Shown one piece after another: positions 1 through 5,474 of a stretch of DNA of 7,616 nucleotides (the first letter of the stretch is position 1; every line of letters begins with the position of its first letter). Source of the DNA: Treponema sp. UBA3662 (GTDB lineage Bacteria; Spirochaetota; Spirochaetia; Treponematales; Treponemataceae); contig DFJV01000003.1 of NCBI GenBank assembly GCA_002373205.1, forward strand, positions 1 through 7,616. The letters are read 5' to 3'. The position numbers and the translations under genes were made by a program. Under the pieces are notes generated by a model. The model searched no databases. It was given only the letters and a program-made list of their open reading frames with translations, and had not been told where the DNA came from.

Positions 1-882
1 TACGACCTTATCAAAAAGGACAACGGCACTACACCGCTTCTACCCTTTAGCAAAAAGATGGTCTTCATATCACTTGATCCTTACGCACCGGAAGCTTCAT
101 ACGCAGACCTTGAGCAAAAGATAGACACCCTCATACAAAAGGGCTACCTGAATTACGTGGTAAACAACCTTGCCCACCTTGCAATCCTTAAAAAGCGGGT
201 AAAAAAAGACGGACTTCACCTTATGGCAGGCCCCTACCTTTACACCTTCAACCGCTGGGCAGTTAGCTTCTTGGAAAACCAGGGGCTTATGGCTTTGCAG
301 ATGCCCTATGAAAATTCAGAGGCAAACCTTTCGCAAACATTCCTTTCTGCAAAGGAAAGAAGCCGCGTACTTGTGCCGGTCTTTGCCTACCCTTCACTTT
401 TCCGCATGAGGTTCAAGCTGCCGTCTGACTACGAATTCACCTACTTCTCGGACAAGCAGGAAATGGAATTCAAGGTGAACTCTACGGACGACGGTTCTTT
501 TGTAATGCCGGAATTCCCCTTTAGCATACTGGACAAAATTCCCGCCCTCAATTCAAACGGCTGGAACCGCATGCTGATTGACTTCTTTAAGACCCGCGTC
601 CTTAAAAGCAACATGCGCGACCTAATCTCCATGATGCGCAACAGCACAACCGTACAAGATTCAAGCAGATTCAACTGGAAGGACGGCTTCTACAACGAAG
701 ACAAGATGGAAGCCTACAAGGCAGTTGCAGAACGCGAAAAGGCAGAAAAAGAGGCCGCTGCAAAGGCAAGGCGCTTTTACGGACCAAAGACAACCGCAAA
801 GAAAGAAAGGTCCCGCGCAGACAACAAAAGCTCCAACCGAAGCTTTACAAAAAGGGCAGAACGAAAGGGCTTCAACAAATAG
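1..882 (+). CDS. Peptidase U32 family protein, C-terminal part (5' end outside window)
   Basis: The frame is open from the first base, so this is the last 293 residues of a longer gene; the ATG at 58 is internal. About residues 50-105 carry the U32-type pattern: a stretch with YVVNNLAHLAIL, then GLHLMAGPYLYTFNRWA, then an ENQGL turn, then a segment reading VPVFAYPSLFRMRF. In U32 proteins this matches the second half of the barrel (vvNNl...l.ad..lnvfN...l...G). The cysteine-bearing signature expected upstream is not in the window. Known U32 members act in RNA or ubiquinone hydroxylation (RlhA, TrhP, UbiU/V) or are annotated as collagenase-like peptidases. The last roughly 60 residues, from AEREKAEKEAAAKARR to the end, are rich in Lys and Arg and probably disordered, which would suit RNA contact; this is inference. 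The stop is TAG at 880-882. Family call fairly sure, subfamily unknown. Confidence 0.75.
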   Translation, partial: YDLIKKDNGTTPLLPFSKKMVFISLDPYAPEASYADLEQKIDTLIQKGYLNYVVNNLAHLAILKKRVKKDGLHLMAGPYLYTFNRWAVSFLENQGLMALQMPYENSEANLSQTFLSAKERSRVLVPVFAYPSLFRMRFKLPSDYEFTYFSDKQEMEFKVNSTDDGSFVMPEFPFSILDKIPALNSNGWNRMLIDFFKTRVLKSNMRDLISMMRNSTTVQDSSRFNWKDGFYNEDKMEAYKAVAEREKAEKEAAAKARRFYGPKTTAKKERSRADNKSSNRSFTKRAERKGFNK

Positions 883-1077
883 CAATCTGGCAGAAAGTCT
901 TTAGGACGGAAGTCCTTCATGCTCTACCATTTTACCTTTTGGCTAACTCGACCAACATGCCTCTGCGCCACCGCCCTTCCAGGCTTCGCTAACGCTCATC
1001 CCCGCGCAAGCGCGTGGACTAAAGGCCTTCCACGGCGGCGTAGGTTGCTGGGCTTTCGCTTTGCAAACAAAAAAGTT

Positions 1078-1103
1078 GTCATTCTGAGCTTGACTCAGAA
1101 TCT
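1078..1103. repeat. Short palindromic repeat (ATTCTGAG / CTCAGAAT)
   Basis: ATTCTGAG at 1081-1088 pairs with CTCAGAAT at 1094-1101 around the five-base loop CTTGA, preceded by GTC. I recall this motif as a dispersed intergenic repeat in several bacterial groups, including treponemes. Its copy number in this genome cannot be seen here. Confidence 0.7.
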
Positions 1104-1113
1104 ATAAATGTTA

Positions 1114-1208
1114 GTGGTTGGTGAGCCTGTCGAACCATGGTTGGTGACTCGCAGCGCAGCTTCCAGCGGCACAGTCGAACCATGGTTGGTGAGCTTGCCG
1201 AACCACGG
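1114..1208. repeat. Clustered GGTTGGTGAGC...GAACC repeat units
   Basis: Three related units sit side by side. The first is GGTTGGTGAGCCTGTCGAAC at 1116-1135, whose TGGTT and AACCA ends pair. CGAACCATGGTTGGTGA occurs at 1131-1147 and again, identically, at 1176-1192, 45 bases apart. A third unit (GGTTGGTGAGCTTGCCGAAC) starts at 1184 and runs into ACCACGG by 1208. In translation the cluster gives the GEPVEP-type peptide that is a common false gene call in such repeats. Confidence 0.7.
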
Positions 1209-1221
1209 GTGTATGGTGGAA

Positions 1222-1250
1222 CAGACCCTGAAACAAGTTCAGGGTGACAG
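1222..1250. repeat. Palindromic repeat (ACCCTGAA / TTCAGGGT), possible transcript end
   Basis: ACCCTGAA at 1225-1232 pairs perfectly with TTCAGGGT at 1238-1245 around the loop ACAAG, and GACAG follows. This is a familiar dispersed intergenic repeat core. It lies about 20 bases beyond the stop of the minus-strand gene ending at 1270, so it may protect or end that transcript, but no T-run follows on either strand. Confidence 0.65.
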
Positions 1251-1269
1251 TAAATTGTTATTCGATATA

Positions 1270-1674
1270 CTAAAGTTCTTTTGTTTCTATTGCCACACTA
1301 GGATTCAGATTCTTAACCGCAATCTGAAAGTCATCTTCGTAGATAATCTCGCCAGGCACTTCACTGCATTTTGAAATATAGAGCTTTAGGCCGTATTTTT
1401 TTGCCATTGCCCGGTAAAAATCCATCTGGGCGTAAATGTCATTCCCCTGGGGATTATCCTTGAACCAGGTGGTGGCATGGTCTGGATTCCCCTGTTCATA
1501 AAATGGAGGAACCGGCAAAACCTTTTCAAAGTATTCGCGGTTTTTCCAGTATTCATCAGTCTCTTCCTGAGTAAGAGTCTTTGCGTCCACCAGCTTTCCA
1601 ATTGCAGTGAACAAACCTCTGGGCTGCTGGGTAATGTAGGCAATGTCTTTTGTGTGCACCCTAAAATATATCAT
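1270..1674 (-). CDS. Conserved hypothetical protein, 134 aa
   Basis: Function unknown. The product is a small soluble-looking acidic protein with no signal peptide or membrane segment. Visible landmarks are an N-terminal MIYFRVHTKD strand, PRGLFTA at about 18-24, PPFYEQGNPDHATTWF at about 56-71 and PGEIIYEDDFQIAVK at about 107-121. I recall similar anonymous proteins (a PPFYE.GNP..a.TWFK block and a C-terminal PGkIiYED block) in other bacteria, without a function. I chose the ATG at 1672-1674. It starts the conserved part, has a GAG-containing Shine-Dalgarno-like stretch just upstream, and leaves 11 bases to the preceding stop. An upstream ATG at 1698 would overlap the preceding gene and has no ribosome site. 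It is the last gene of the minus-strand set; stop TAG. Confidence 0.75.
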   Translation of the reverse strand: MIYFRVHTKDIAYITQQPRGLFTAIGKLVDAKTLTQEETDEYWKNREYFEKVLPVPPFYEQGNPDHATTWFKDNPQGNDIYAQMDFYRAMAKKYGLKLYISKCSEVPGEIIYEDDFQIAVKNLNPSVAIETKEL

Positions 1675-1685
1675 AGTTTCTCGCT

Positions 1686-2486
1686 TTAATTTTCCCAATA
1701 CTTGTACATAACTTTTTCATTGTTCCTGTATCCATATAGAATATTATTTTCTTTGTCAATTTTCAACTTTGCAATTTTGATTCCATTGGCTTTACGTTTG
1801 ACGGAATAGGGATAGACATAAAGATAGCAACCTTCTATGCGCCAATATTCAATTGGACAGGTTTCAAATTTGTCCTTCTTTCCATAATTGCATGATGTAA
1901 GCAAAACGCCTTCAGAGTTCTTTGTAAACAAAAATGATTCAATATCTGTTTCGGAAATTAATTCAAAAGAATGGTTTAAAACCTCTTCTTCTGTCCAAGG
2001 AACCAAAATTTCGCTGCTTGTATAAATGGCTTTCCAGTCACCAATTTTCTGGATAATTTCACTTCTGTTTTCTTTTGATTCATGAAGGTAATCCCAAAAA
2101 TCTGCCGCAGTATTTGCCTTGCGCTTTATGTTTTCGTACATCACACTTTCAAAATAGTCGTCAGACATTTTATACATATCTATAAGCATACAGATTGCAA
2201 TGTCGCCTTCTGTTAACGGACAAGCCAAAAGGGGAATGCACCAGCGGGTCTCTTTTTCCGACTTTGCTTTTTCAAACAGGAAAACATCATTTTCATGATG
2301 CTCAATTATCCTCTGGTAGTCTTTATCCAAGGATTCAAGCGGGCAAGTGTCTGCGGTTTGCAATACCAAAAATTCATCTGCACTTTGCCTTTGAACAAAT
2401 TTATCAAAAAGCTCTTCATCCGTCTGCTCTTTGCAGGAAAGAAAACAGGCGCATAGTAAAAGCATGGCACAAATTTTTATCTTCAT
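1686..2486 (-). CDS. Putative lipoprotein, 266 aa, function unknown
   Basis: The N-terminus MKIKICAMLLLCACFLSC is a short lipoprotein signal peptide with lipobox FLSC and acceptor Cys18, so the mature protein is probably lipid-anchored at the cell envelope. The mature part is mixed in charge and has no further membrane segment. Features are a region with RWCIPLLACPLTEGDIAICM at 81-100, a Trp/Tyr-rich middle (FWDYLHESKENR near 130-141) and a C-terminal half that looks beta-rich (YWRIEGCYLYVYPYSVKRK). I do not recognise a family. The start ATG is 2 bases past the stop of the upstream gene, and its Shine-Dalgarno GGAG at 2495-2498 lies inside that gene's last codons, which indicates translational coupling. 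The gene is more A+T-rich than the long gene at 5475-7409. Stop TAA. Confidence 0.8.
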   Translation of the reverse strand: MKIKICAMLLLCACFLSCKEQTDEELFDKFVQRQSADEFLVLQTADTCPLESLDKDYQRIIEHHENDVFLFEKAKSEKETRWCIPLLACPLTEGDIAICMLIDMYKMSDDYFESVMYENIKRKANTAADFWDYLHESKENRSEIIQKIGDWKAIYTSSEILVPWTEEEVLNHSFELISETDIESFLFTKNSEGVLLTSCNYGKKDKFETCPIEYWRIEGCYLYVYPYSVKRKANGIKIAKLKIDKENNILYGYRNNEKVMYKYWEN

Positions 2487-2488
2487 TT

Positions 2489-3766
2489 TTAATTCTCCGC
2501 GCTTACGTCTTCCAAATATTTTGTAAGCGGGCCGGTTACATAGCGGTTGCTTTCGTTTTCCAAGCGGGCCTTTACTGCGTCTACAATTGTTTTGTTGCCG
2601 GCTTGAACACAGTCCATATTGTTCATGTAAATCTCAAGAGTAGTCACGCTGTCCTCTTTTATTGCCCTTGCAAAATATTCGGTAAGGTCAATTTTATTTT
2701 TGTAGGCAGCCTTTATTATGTAATCCAGAGTTTCCGTATCAAAAAAGTATTCATTGGAATTGAGCAAGGTAGTTTTTAATCCTTCAAGCGCAAATTCTTT
2801 GTCTGTTAAAAGAAAATACTCAATTATTTCTTCGCTCACAAAATGGTACTTTGTCCAAAGGATTTTTAGGTAATCATCATAAAAACCATCAAGCCTGTCT
2901 TTTATTGCGTAATAAATATCTTCCAAGTGGTATTCACGGATATTATAAGTAACCTTGTCAAAAAAAGCCATGTCAAATATTTCTTTGGTAAAATCATCGT
3001 GGTAGTCCGCAACCAGCTTGTAAAAATCGTTCCACTCATCATAAAAATGTTCTTTTGGCATTATGGAGCGCATGTATTCTTCAAGGAAGGGTTTGAGCGA
3101 TTCCCTTGTGTTATATTGGCAGGCCTTAAAAAACAAATCAATGTTCTTGTCTTTTAGGCTGTCGATTAACTGCAAGTCTTCATCTTTTTTGTATTTTGCC
3201 AGAGAAAAAATTGCATTTGCATTTCCCCTTAAAGCCCATTCCCTTGTTGCAGCATACAGCTCGTCGGACATGTCCTGGCTTAGCAATATGGAGTTTGCAA
3301 AATTAAGCTTTGACTGATTTTTTATAAGTTCCAGCTTTAGTTTATTTTGCTCGTTCTCAGTCAGCTTTTTACTGAACAAAGAATTAAGGACGAAATCTCC
3401 TGTGTAATAGTCAGAGATACTGCAGAAAGAGTAGACTTTAACGCTAGTATAATCTTCTGCCTGCTTAAGCAAAATATTGTACCAGTCAGCCTCTATATTT
3501 CTGTTATGAATAAAATCTGCAGCGTAGCATTTTACCACAGGGCATTTGTCGTTAAGCAGCTTGAGTATTTCCCGGTCGCTGCAAAGACTCATTAATTCTT
3601 CTGCGTCTTCATACAGTTTTGATTTCTGCGCTACTGCCCCAATCAAGGAGCCTTCATACCGGTTGGCACTTCGCAATTTTTGCAAAATGCCTTCTTTTTT
3701 ATTGCTGAAAACATTTGTGCAAGAAAGAAACAAAAATAAAAATGCAAGGAAAAACGCCTTTTTCAT
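2489..3766 (-). CDS. Putative lipoprotein with HEAT-like helical repeats, 425 aa
   Basis: MKKAFFLAFLFLFLSC is a lipoprotein signal peptide with lipobox FLSC and acceptor Cys16, so the protein is probably tethered to the envelope. The mature part appears almost wholly helical. Residues about 63-113 (SDREILKLLNDKCPVVKCYA, then DWYNILLKQAEDYTSVK) match the pattern of HEAT-like proteins I remember with a 'kl..hknPvVrcYAf..L' motif. Further Leu-rich helix pairs follow to about 410. HEAT-type solenoids usually serve as protein-binding scaffolds; the partner here is unknown. The start has Shine-Dalgarno GGAG six bases upstream of the ATG. It is the first gene of the set 3766-1270 and has a candidate promoter at 3802-3831. 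Function is not assigned; the repeat call is by eye. Confidence 0.8.
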   Translation of the reverse strand: MKKAFFLAFLFLFLSCTNVFSNKKEGILQKLRSANRYEGSLIGAVAQKSKLYEDAEELMSLCSDREILKLLNDKCPVVKCYAADFIHNRNIEADWYNILLKQAEDYTSVKVYSFCSISDYYTGDFVLNSLFSKKLTENEQNKLKLELIKNQSKLNFANSILLSQDMSDELYAATREWALRGNANAIFSLAKYKKDEDLQLIDSLKDKNIDLFFKACQYNTRESLKPFLEEYMRSIMPKEHFYDEWNDFYKLVADYHDDFTKEIFDMAFFDKVTYNIREYHLEDIYYAIKDRLDGFYDDYLKILWTKYHFVSEEIIEYFLLTDKEFALEGLKTTLLNSNEYFFDTETLDYIIKAAYKNKIDLTEYFARAIKEDSVTTLEIYMNNMDCVQAGNKTIVDAVKARLENESNRYVTGPLTKYLEDVSAEN

Positions 3767-3801
3767 AACTTCTCCAGTGTTAAACTTTTTTTCTGCAAAT
3801 T

Positions 3802-3831
3802 AATTTAGCACACAAAAGGGGAAGGACACAA
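3802..3831 (-). promoter_or_regulatory. Candidate promoter of the lipoprotein operon
   Basis: On the minus strand TTGTGT (3826-3831) and TAAATT (3802-3807) are separated by 18 bases, about 35 bases before the start codon at 3766. Both boxes deviate from consensus, so this is a candidate only. Confidence 0.35.
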
Positions 3832-3838
3832 GTATTAA

Positions 3839-3851
3839 GCAATGTCATTGC
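3839..3851. promoter_or_regulatory. 13-bp palindrome GCAATG-T-CATTGC, possible operator
   Basis: A perfect palindrome with a single central base lies 8 bases upstream of the candidate -35 box of the lipoprotein operon and 9 bases beyond the 75-residue gene. Weaker TTAAG and CTTAA flanks extend the symmetry. It could be a regulator site or a weak terminator hairpin for the gene at 3860-4087; no T-run supports the latter. Confidence 0.3.
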
Positions 3852-3859
3852 ATCTTAAA

Positions 3860-4087
3860 TTACCGCCGCTTTTTTTTTGCATAGACAGTGGCATTTTGCA
3901 AAAATTTTTCAACAGATTCATCCTGGGTAAAATATTCTTTATGCCACTTTGTATAATCGAAGCGTTCCCTCAGAATTGCAGCAATAAAACTTTCTGCTTC
4001 TACAATGCCCATGTGCTTTACAAGACATTCCATTCCGCGGGACATAAGTTCAACGGTTGAAGTCGGACTATATGTTATATCTGCCAT
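3860..4087 (-). CDS. Small conserved hypothetical protein, 75 aa
   Basis: The product MADITYSPTSTVELMSRGME... is small, soluble and probably helical. It has a TTVELM-like start, a hydrophobic core CLVKHMGIVEAESFIAAIL at 21-39, an FDYTKWHKEYF block at 43-53 and a basic KKKRR end. I recall anonymous small proteins of the same build ('TTELMxxGM..L...lG...AErFI..I.rE.FDYTKWqr.yFd') in several bacteria, without a known role. The start is well supported: AGGAGG at 4095-4100 sits 7 bases upstream of the ATG. A promoter candidate lies at 4139-4167. Its 3' end overlaps one copy of a 17-bp direct repeat. It precedes the lipoprotein operon on the same strand with a 93-base gap, so co-transcription is possible but unproven. 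Confidence 0.8.
   Translation of the reverse strand: MADITYSPTSTVELMSRGMECLVKHMGIVEAESFIAAILRERFDYTKWHKEYFTQDESVEKFLQNATVYAKKKRR
3887..3903. repeat. 17-bp direct repeat, copy 1
   Basis: AGTGGCATTTTGCAAAA is identical to 4183-4199. Here it lies inside the 3' end of the 75-residue gene. Its last ten bases, TTTTGCAAAA, are themselves a perfect palindrome. Confidence 0.75.
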
Positions 4088-4138
4088 TACAAGCCCTCCT
4101 CAGAAAGCATCTGAATAGTTGTCAAGGTACACTCTCAT

Positions 4139-4167
4139 ATTCTACCACACTTTTAGTTTTTTGTATA
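4139..4167 (-). promoter_or_regulatory. Candidate promoter of the 75-residue gene
   Basis: On the minus strand TAGAAT (4139-4144) is a good -10 box. At 17 bases' distance the -35 position reads TATACA (4162-4167), which is weak. It lies about 52 bases before the start codon at 4087. Confidence 0.45.
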
Positions 4168-4182
4168 ACAAATGCAATCCTA

Positions 4183-4199
4183 AGTGGCATTTTGCAAAA
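4183..4199. repeat. 17-bp direct repeat, copy 2
   Basis: Exact second copy of AGTGGCATTTTGCAAAA, 296 bases from the first and just upstream of the promoter candidate of the 75-residue gene. The palindromic TTTTGCAAAA half is at 4190-4199. A shortened relative, AGTGGCTTTT, follows at 4207-4216 as part of the palindrome arm. Confidence 0.75.
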
Positions 4200-4205
4200 C
4201 AAAAA

Positions 4206-4301
4206 CAGTGGCTTTTACCGGATTAGAGGAATTTTATGACCCCCGCAGGCTCAACAGGCGAATGTGGGCATGCGGGAATGGAGGCCCGGTAAAAACCACT
4301 G
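4206..4301. repeat. 96-bp palindromic element A
   Basis: The outer arms CAGTGGCTTTTACCGG (4206-4221) and CCGGTAAAAACCACTG (4286-4301) pair with one mismatch over 16 bases. Inside, CCCGCA (4242-4247) pairs with TGCGGG (4271-4276). The element lies in a gene-free spacer downstream of ssb. It contains no reading frame with a start and a plausible product. It could be a REP/MITE-like mobile repeat or a structured RNA. Confidence 0.75.
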
Positions 4302-4346
4302 GAAATTCATACTTGGTTAATCAGGTTCAATTTCGAGTTTCCGTAG

Positions 4347-4460
4347 TGCAGCAGAAAAATTGGCGGAAGCGATTTTTGAACCGAAAAAAATTCTGCACAA
4401 GCGTAGCGCGGAAGCCTTTTTTCGGGGCAAAAACCGCTGGGAGCCAATTTTTCTGCTGCA
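4347..4460. repeat. 114-bp palindromic element B, downstream of ssb
   Basis: TGCAGCAGAAAAATTGGC (4347-4364) and GCCAATTTTTCTGCTGCA (4443-4460) pair perfectly over 18 bases. The symmetry continues inward: AGCGATTTTTG (4368-4378) against CAAAAACCGCT (4428-4438) with one mismatch, then CCGAAAAAA (4381-4389) against TTTTTTCGG (4417-4425). The loop is about 27 bases. It begins 26 bases past the ssb stop, so on the minus strand it may end or stabilise the ssb transcript, though it lacks the compact shape of an intrinsic terminator. Confidence 0.8.
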
Positions 4461-4486
4461 AATATAAAACTCAAAGTTTGCCCTAA

Positions 4487-4987
4487 TTAGAATACAGGAA
4501 TGTCATTTGCCTCCTGTTCGTGCTGGGCGGCAGCGGCGGCTTCTGCAAGCATGGCAAGCTTTTTCTTTTTGCTTAGCGGTGGAGTTCCAAGGTCTGCGCT
4601 TTTTGGGGAATTTTCCATGTCTTTTTGAGAGGAAAGGCTTCCGTCCGGATTCTTCTTTAGAACGGGCTTAAATTCAATGTGCTCGGCAATGATTTTTACC
4701 CTGCTGTGGCTTTTTCCGGCATCATCCTTCCAGCGGTTCTGCTTAAGGCGGCCAACAACCCGTATTCCCCTTCCCTTGGGGCACCACTTTACGCACACTT
4801 CGGCAAGTCCTCCAAAAGTATCAACGTCAAAATAGGACACCTCTTCCGCATAGCTCCCGTCCCCAGTCTTGTACTTGCGGTTCACTGCGATGGGCAGGGT
4901 ACAGGATGCAGCTCCGCTTGGCAGTGACTTAAGTTCTGGTTCACGGACAATGTTTCCTTCCACGATAATCTGATTCAAACTATTCAT
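4487..4987 (-). CDS. ssb: Single-stranded DNA-binding protein, 166 aa
   Basis: SSB coats single-stranded DNA during replication, repair and recombination, usually as a tetramer in the cytoplasm. Residues 1-109 form the OB fold, recognisable from MNSLNQIIVEGNIVREPELK, the LPIAVNRKYK strand, EVSYFDVDTFGGLAEVC, the KGRGIRVVGRLKQNRW strand and VKIIAEHIEFKP. A Lys- and Ala-rich linker follows (SKKKKLAMLAEAAAAAQ), then the tip ANDIPVF in place of the usual DDDIPF. I chose the ATG at 4985-4987: it has GGAGGG at 4994-4999 seven bases upstream and gives the normal SSB N-terminus. A TTG at 5005 would add six unusual residues. No rpsF or rpsR adjoins it here, unlike the common ribosomal-protein operon arrangement. 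Stop TAA. Confidence 0.93.
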   Translation of the reverse strand: MNSLNQIIVEGNIVREPELKSLPSGAASCTLPIAVNRKYKTGDGSYAEEVSYFDVDTFGGLAEVCVKWCPKGRGIRVVGRLKQNRWKDDAGKSHSRVKIIAEHIEFKPVLKKNPDGSLSSQKDMENSPKSADLGTPPLSKKKKLAMLAEAAAAAQHEQEANDIPVF

Positions 4988-4998
4988 ATTTTTCCCTC

Positions 4999-5014
4999 CG
5001 CACAAAAGCGTGCG
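4999..5014 (-). promoter_or_regulatory. Small hairpin next to the ssb ribosome-binding site
   Basis: In the minus-strand transcript CGCAC (5010-5014) pairs with GTGCG (4999-5003) around six bases, directly abutting the GGAGGG site. It might modulate ssb translation. Only five pairs, so low confidence. Confidence 0.25.
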
Positions 5015-5069
5015 ACTTTTTGTTTTTTCCCCATAGAGCTTAGCGGGCCCTGCTTTTTCTACAGGCTTA

Positions 5070-5097
5070 CATATATATATTCATCTTTAAAAGTCAG
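5070..5097 (-). promoter_or_regulatory. Candidate ssb promoter
   Basis: On the minus strand CTGACT (5092-5097) is followed after 16 bases by TATATG (5070-5075) within an alternating TA run (5071-5080) that offers several overlapping -10 boxes. The leader to the ATG at 4987 would be about 75 bases. Confidence 0.3.
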
Positions 5098-5137
5098 GAT
5101 TGGACACTTTTACGCAAATTTTTCTTCTTTTTCTTTA

Positions 5138-5163
5138 CTTGATAAGAAACCTAGCCGGGATTG
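5138..5163. repeat. 26-bp direct repeat, copy 1
   Basis: Bases 5138-5163, starting CTTGATAAGAAACC and ending TAGCCGGGATTG, are identical to 5224-5249. The copies start 86 bases apart and the 60 bases between them are not repetitive. Flanking bases differ on both sides, so the repeat is sharply bounded. Confidence 0.85.
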
Positions 5164-5223
5164 TATGCAAACACGGAAAACATTTTTAGGCTTCACTACC
5201 AGCGAAATCTGTCCGAAAACGTT

Positions 5224-5249
5224 CTTGATAAGAAACCTAGCCGGGATTG
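5224..5249. repeat. 26-bp direct repeat, copy 2
   Basis: Exact second copy of 5138-5163. Its last nine bases run into the GC-rich palindromic element at 5241-5310, whereas copy 1 has no such neighbour. Confidence 0.85.
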
Positions 5250-5310
5250 GAGGGGCGCGGAACGCGTTACCGCGAAGCGGCAATGGAGCGCGGTTAGCGC
5301 GGAACCCCGG
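5241..5310. repeat. GC-rich REP-like imperfect palindrome
   Basis: The ends CCGGGATT (5241-5248) and AACCCCGG (5303-5310) pair at 7 of 8 positions. Inside, the segment with CGTTACCGCG pairs imperfectly with CGCGGTTAGCG. GCGCGG recurs three times. Base composition is far more G+C-rich than the flanks. No coding frame here looks real. Confidence 0.6.
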
Positions 5311-5399
5311 AAAGCGCGTAAAAAAAGGCACCCCGAAGGGCAGTAAAACCAAAAAACTGGCTCCAGAAAAGCGAATTTTGTACTAAATTTTGGATTAAA

Positions 5400-5427
5400 T
5401 TCAGGCAAATAATTTCTTATTTATACG
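5400..5427 (+). promoter_or_regulatory. Candidate promoter of the 644-residue gene
   Basis: TTCAGG (5400-5405) and TATACG (5422-5427) are 16 bases apart in an A+T-rich stretch, leaving a leader of about 40 bases to the ATG at 5475. The match to consensus is modest. Confidence 0.3.
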
Positions 5428-5474
5428 CCCAAAAGGTGTTGTTATGGAGTAAAAAATACGATATATTGAGTATT

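Larger units (their letters stand above)
883..1269. repeat. Gene-free spacer made of several short inverted-repeat elements
   Basis: This 387-base spacer lies between two convergent genes and holds no credible gene. It starts with a small hairpin (AGGAC 903-907, GTCCT 912-916) with no clear T-run. A GC-rich imperfect inverted repeat follows at about 951-1050, containing a perfect CGCGC-AA-GCGCG hairpin at 1003-1014. Then come the repeat units at 1078-1103, 1114-1208 and 1222-1250, listed separately. Open frames through here translate to low-complexity peptides typical of such repeats. Any of the hairpins could end transcripts arriving from either side. Confidence 0.7.

Noticed and set aside
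919..1374. Two plus-strand reading frames (62 and 88 codons)
   Set aside because: They run through the repeat mosaic, give repeat-derived peptides (for example GEPVEP), lack ribosome sites, and the second overlaps the better-supported minus-strand gene.
2195..2779. 194-codon plus-strand frame
   Set aside because: It spans the junction of the two lipoprotein genes in antisense, with no ribosome site or family resemblance.
4184..4486. 100-codon plus-strand frame across the two palindromes
   Set aside because: It is translated palindrome sequence with no ribosome site and no protein-like composition.
5138..5249. Possible two-repeat CRISPR array from the 26-bp repeat
   Set aside because: Only two copies, a 60-base interval that is too long for one spacer, no third repeat, no cas gene, and one copy merges into a REP-like palindrome.
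5323..5345. Minus-strand GCCC-TTCG-GGGT hairpin followed by seven T, terminator-like
   Set aside because: The stem is short and wobble-rich, and no minus-strand gene lies upstream for it to terminate, so I do not list it as a feature.
5110..5408. Several overlapping frames on both strands in the ssb upstream spacer
   Set aside because: All are composed of the direct repeat and GC-rich palindrome, mutually overlapping, without ribosome sites.
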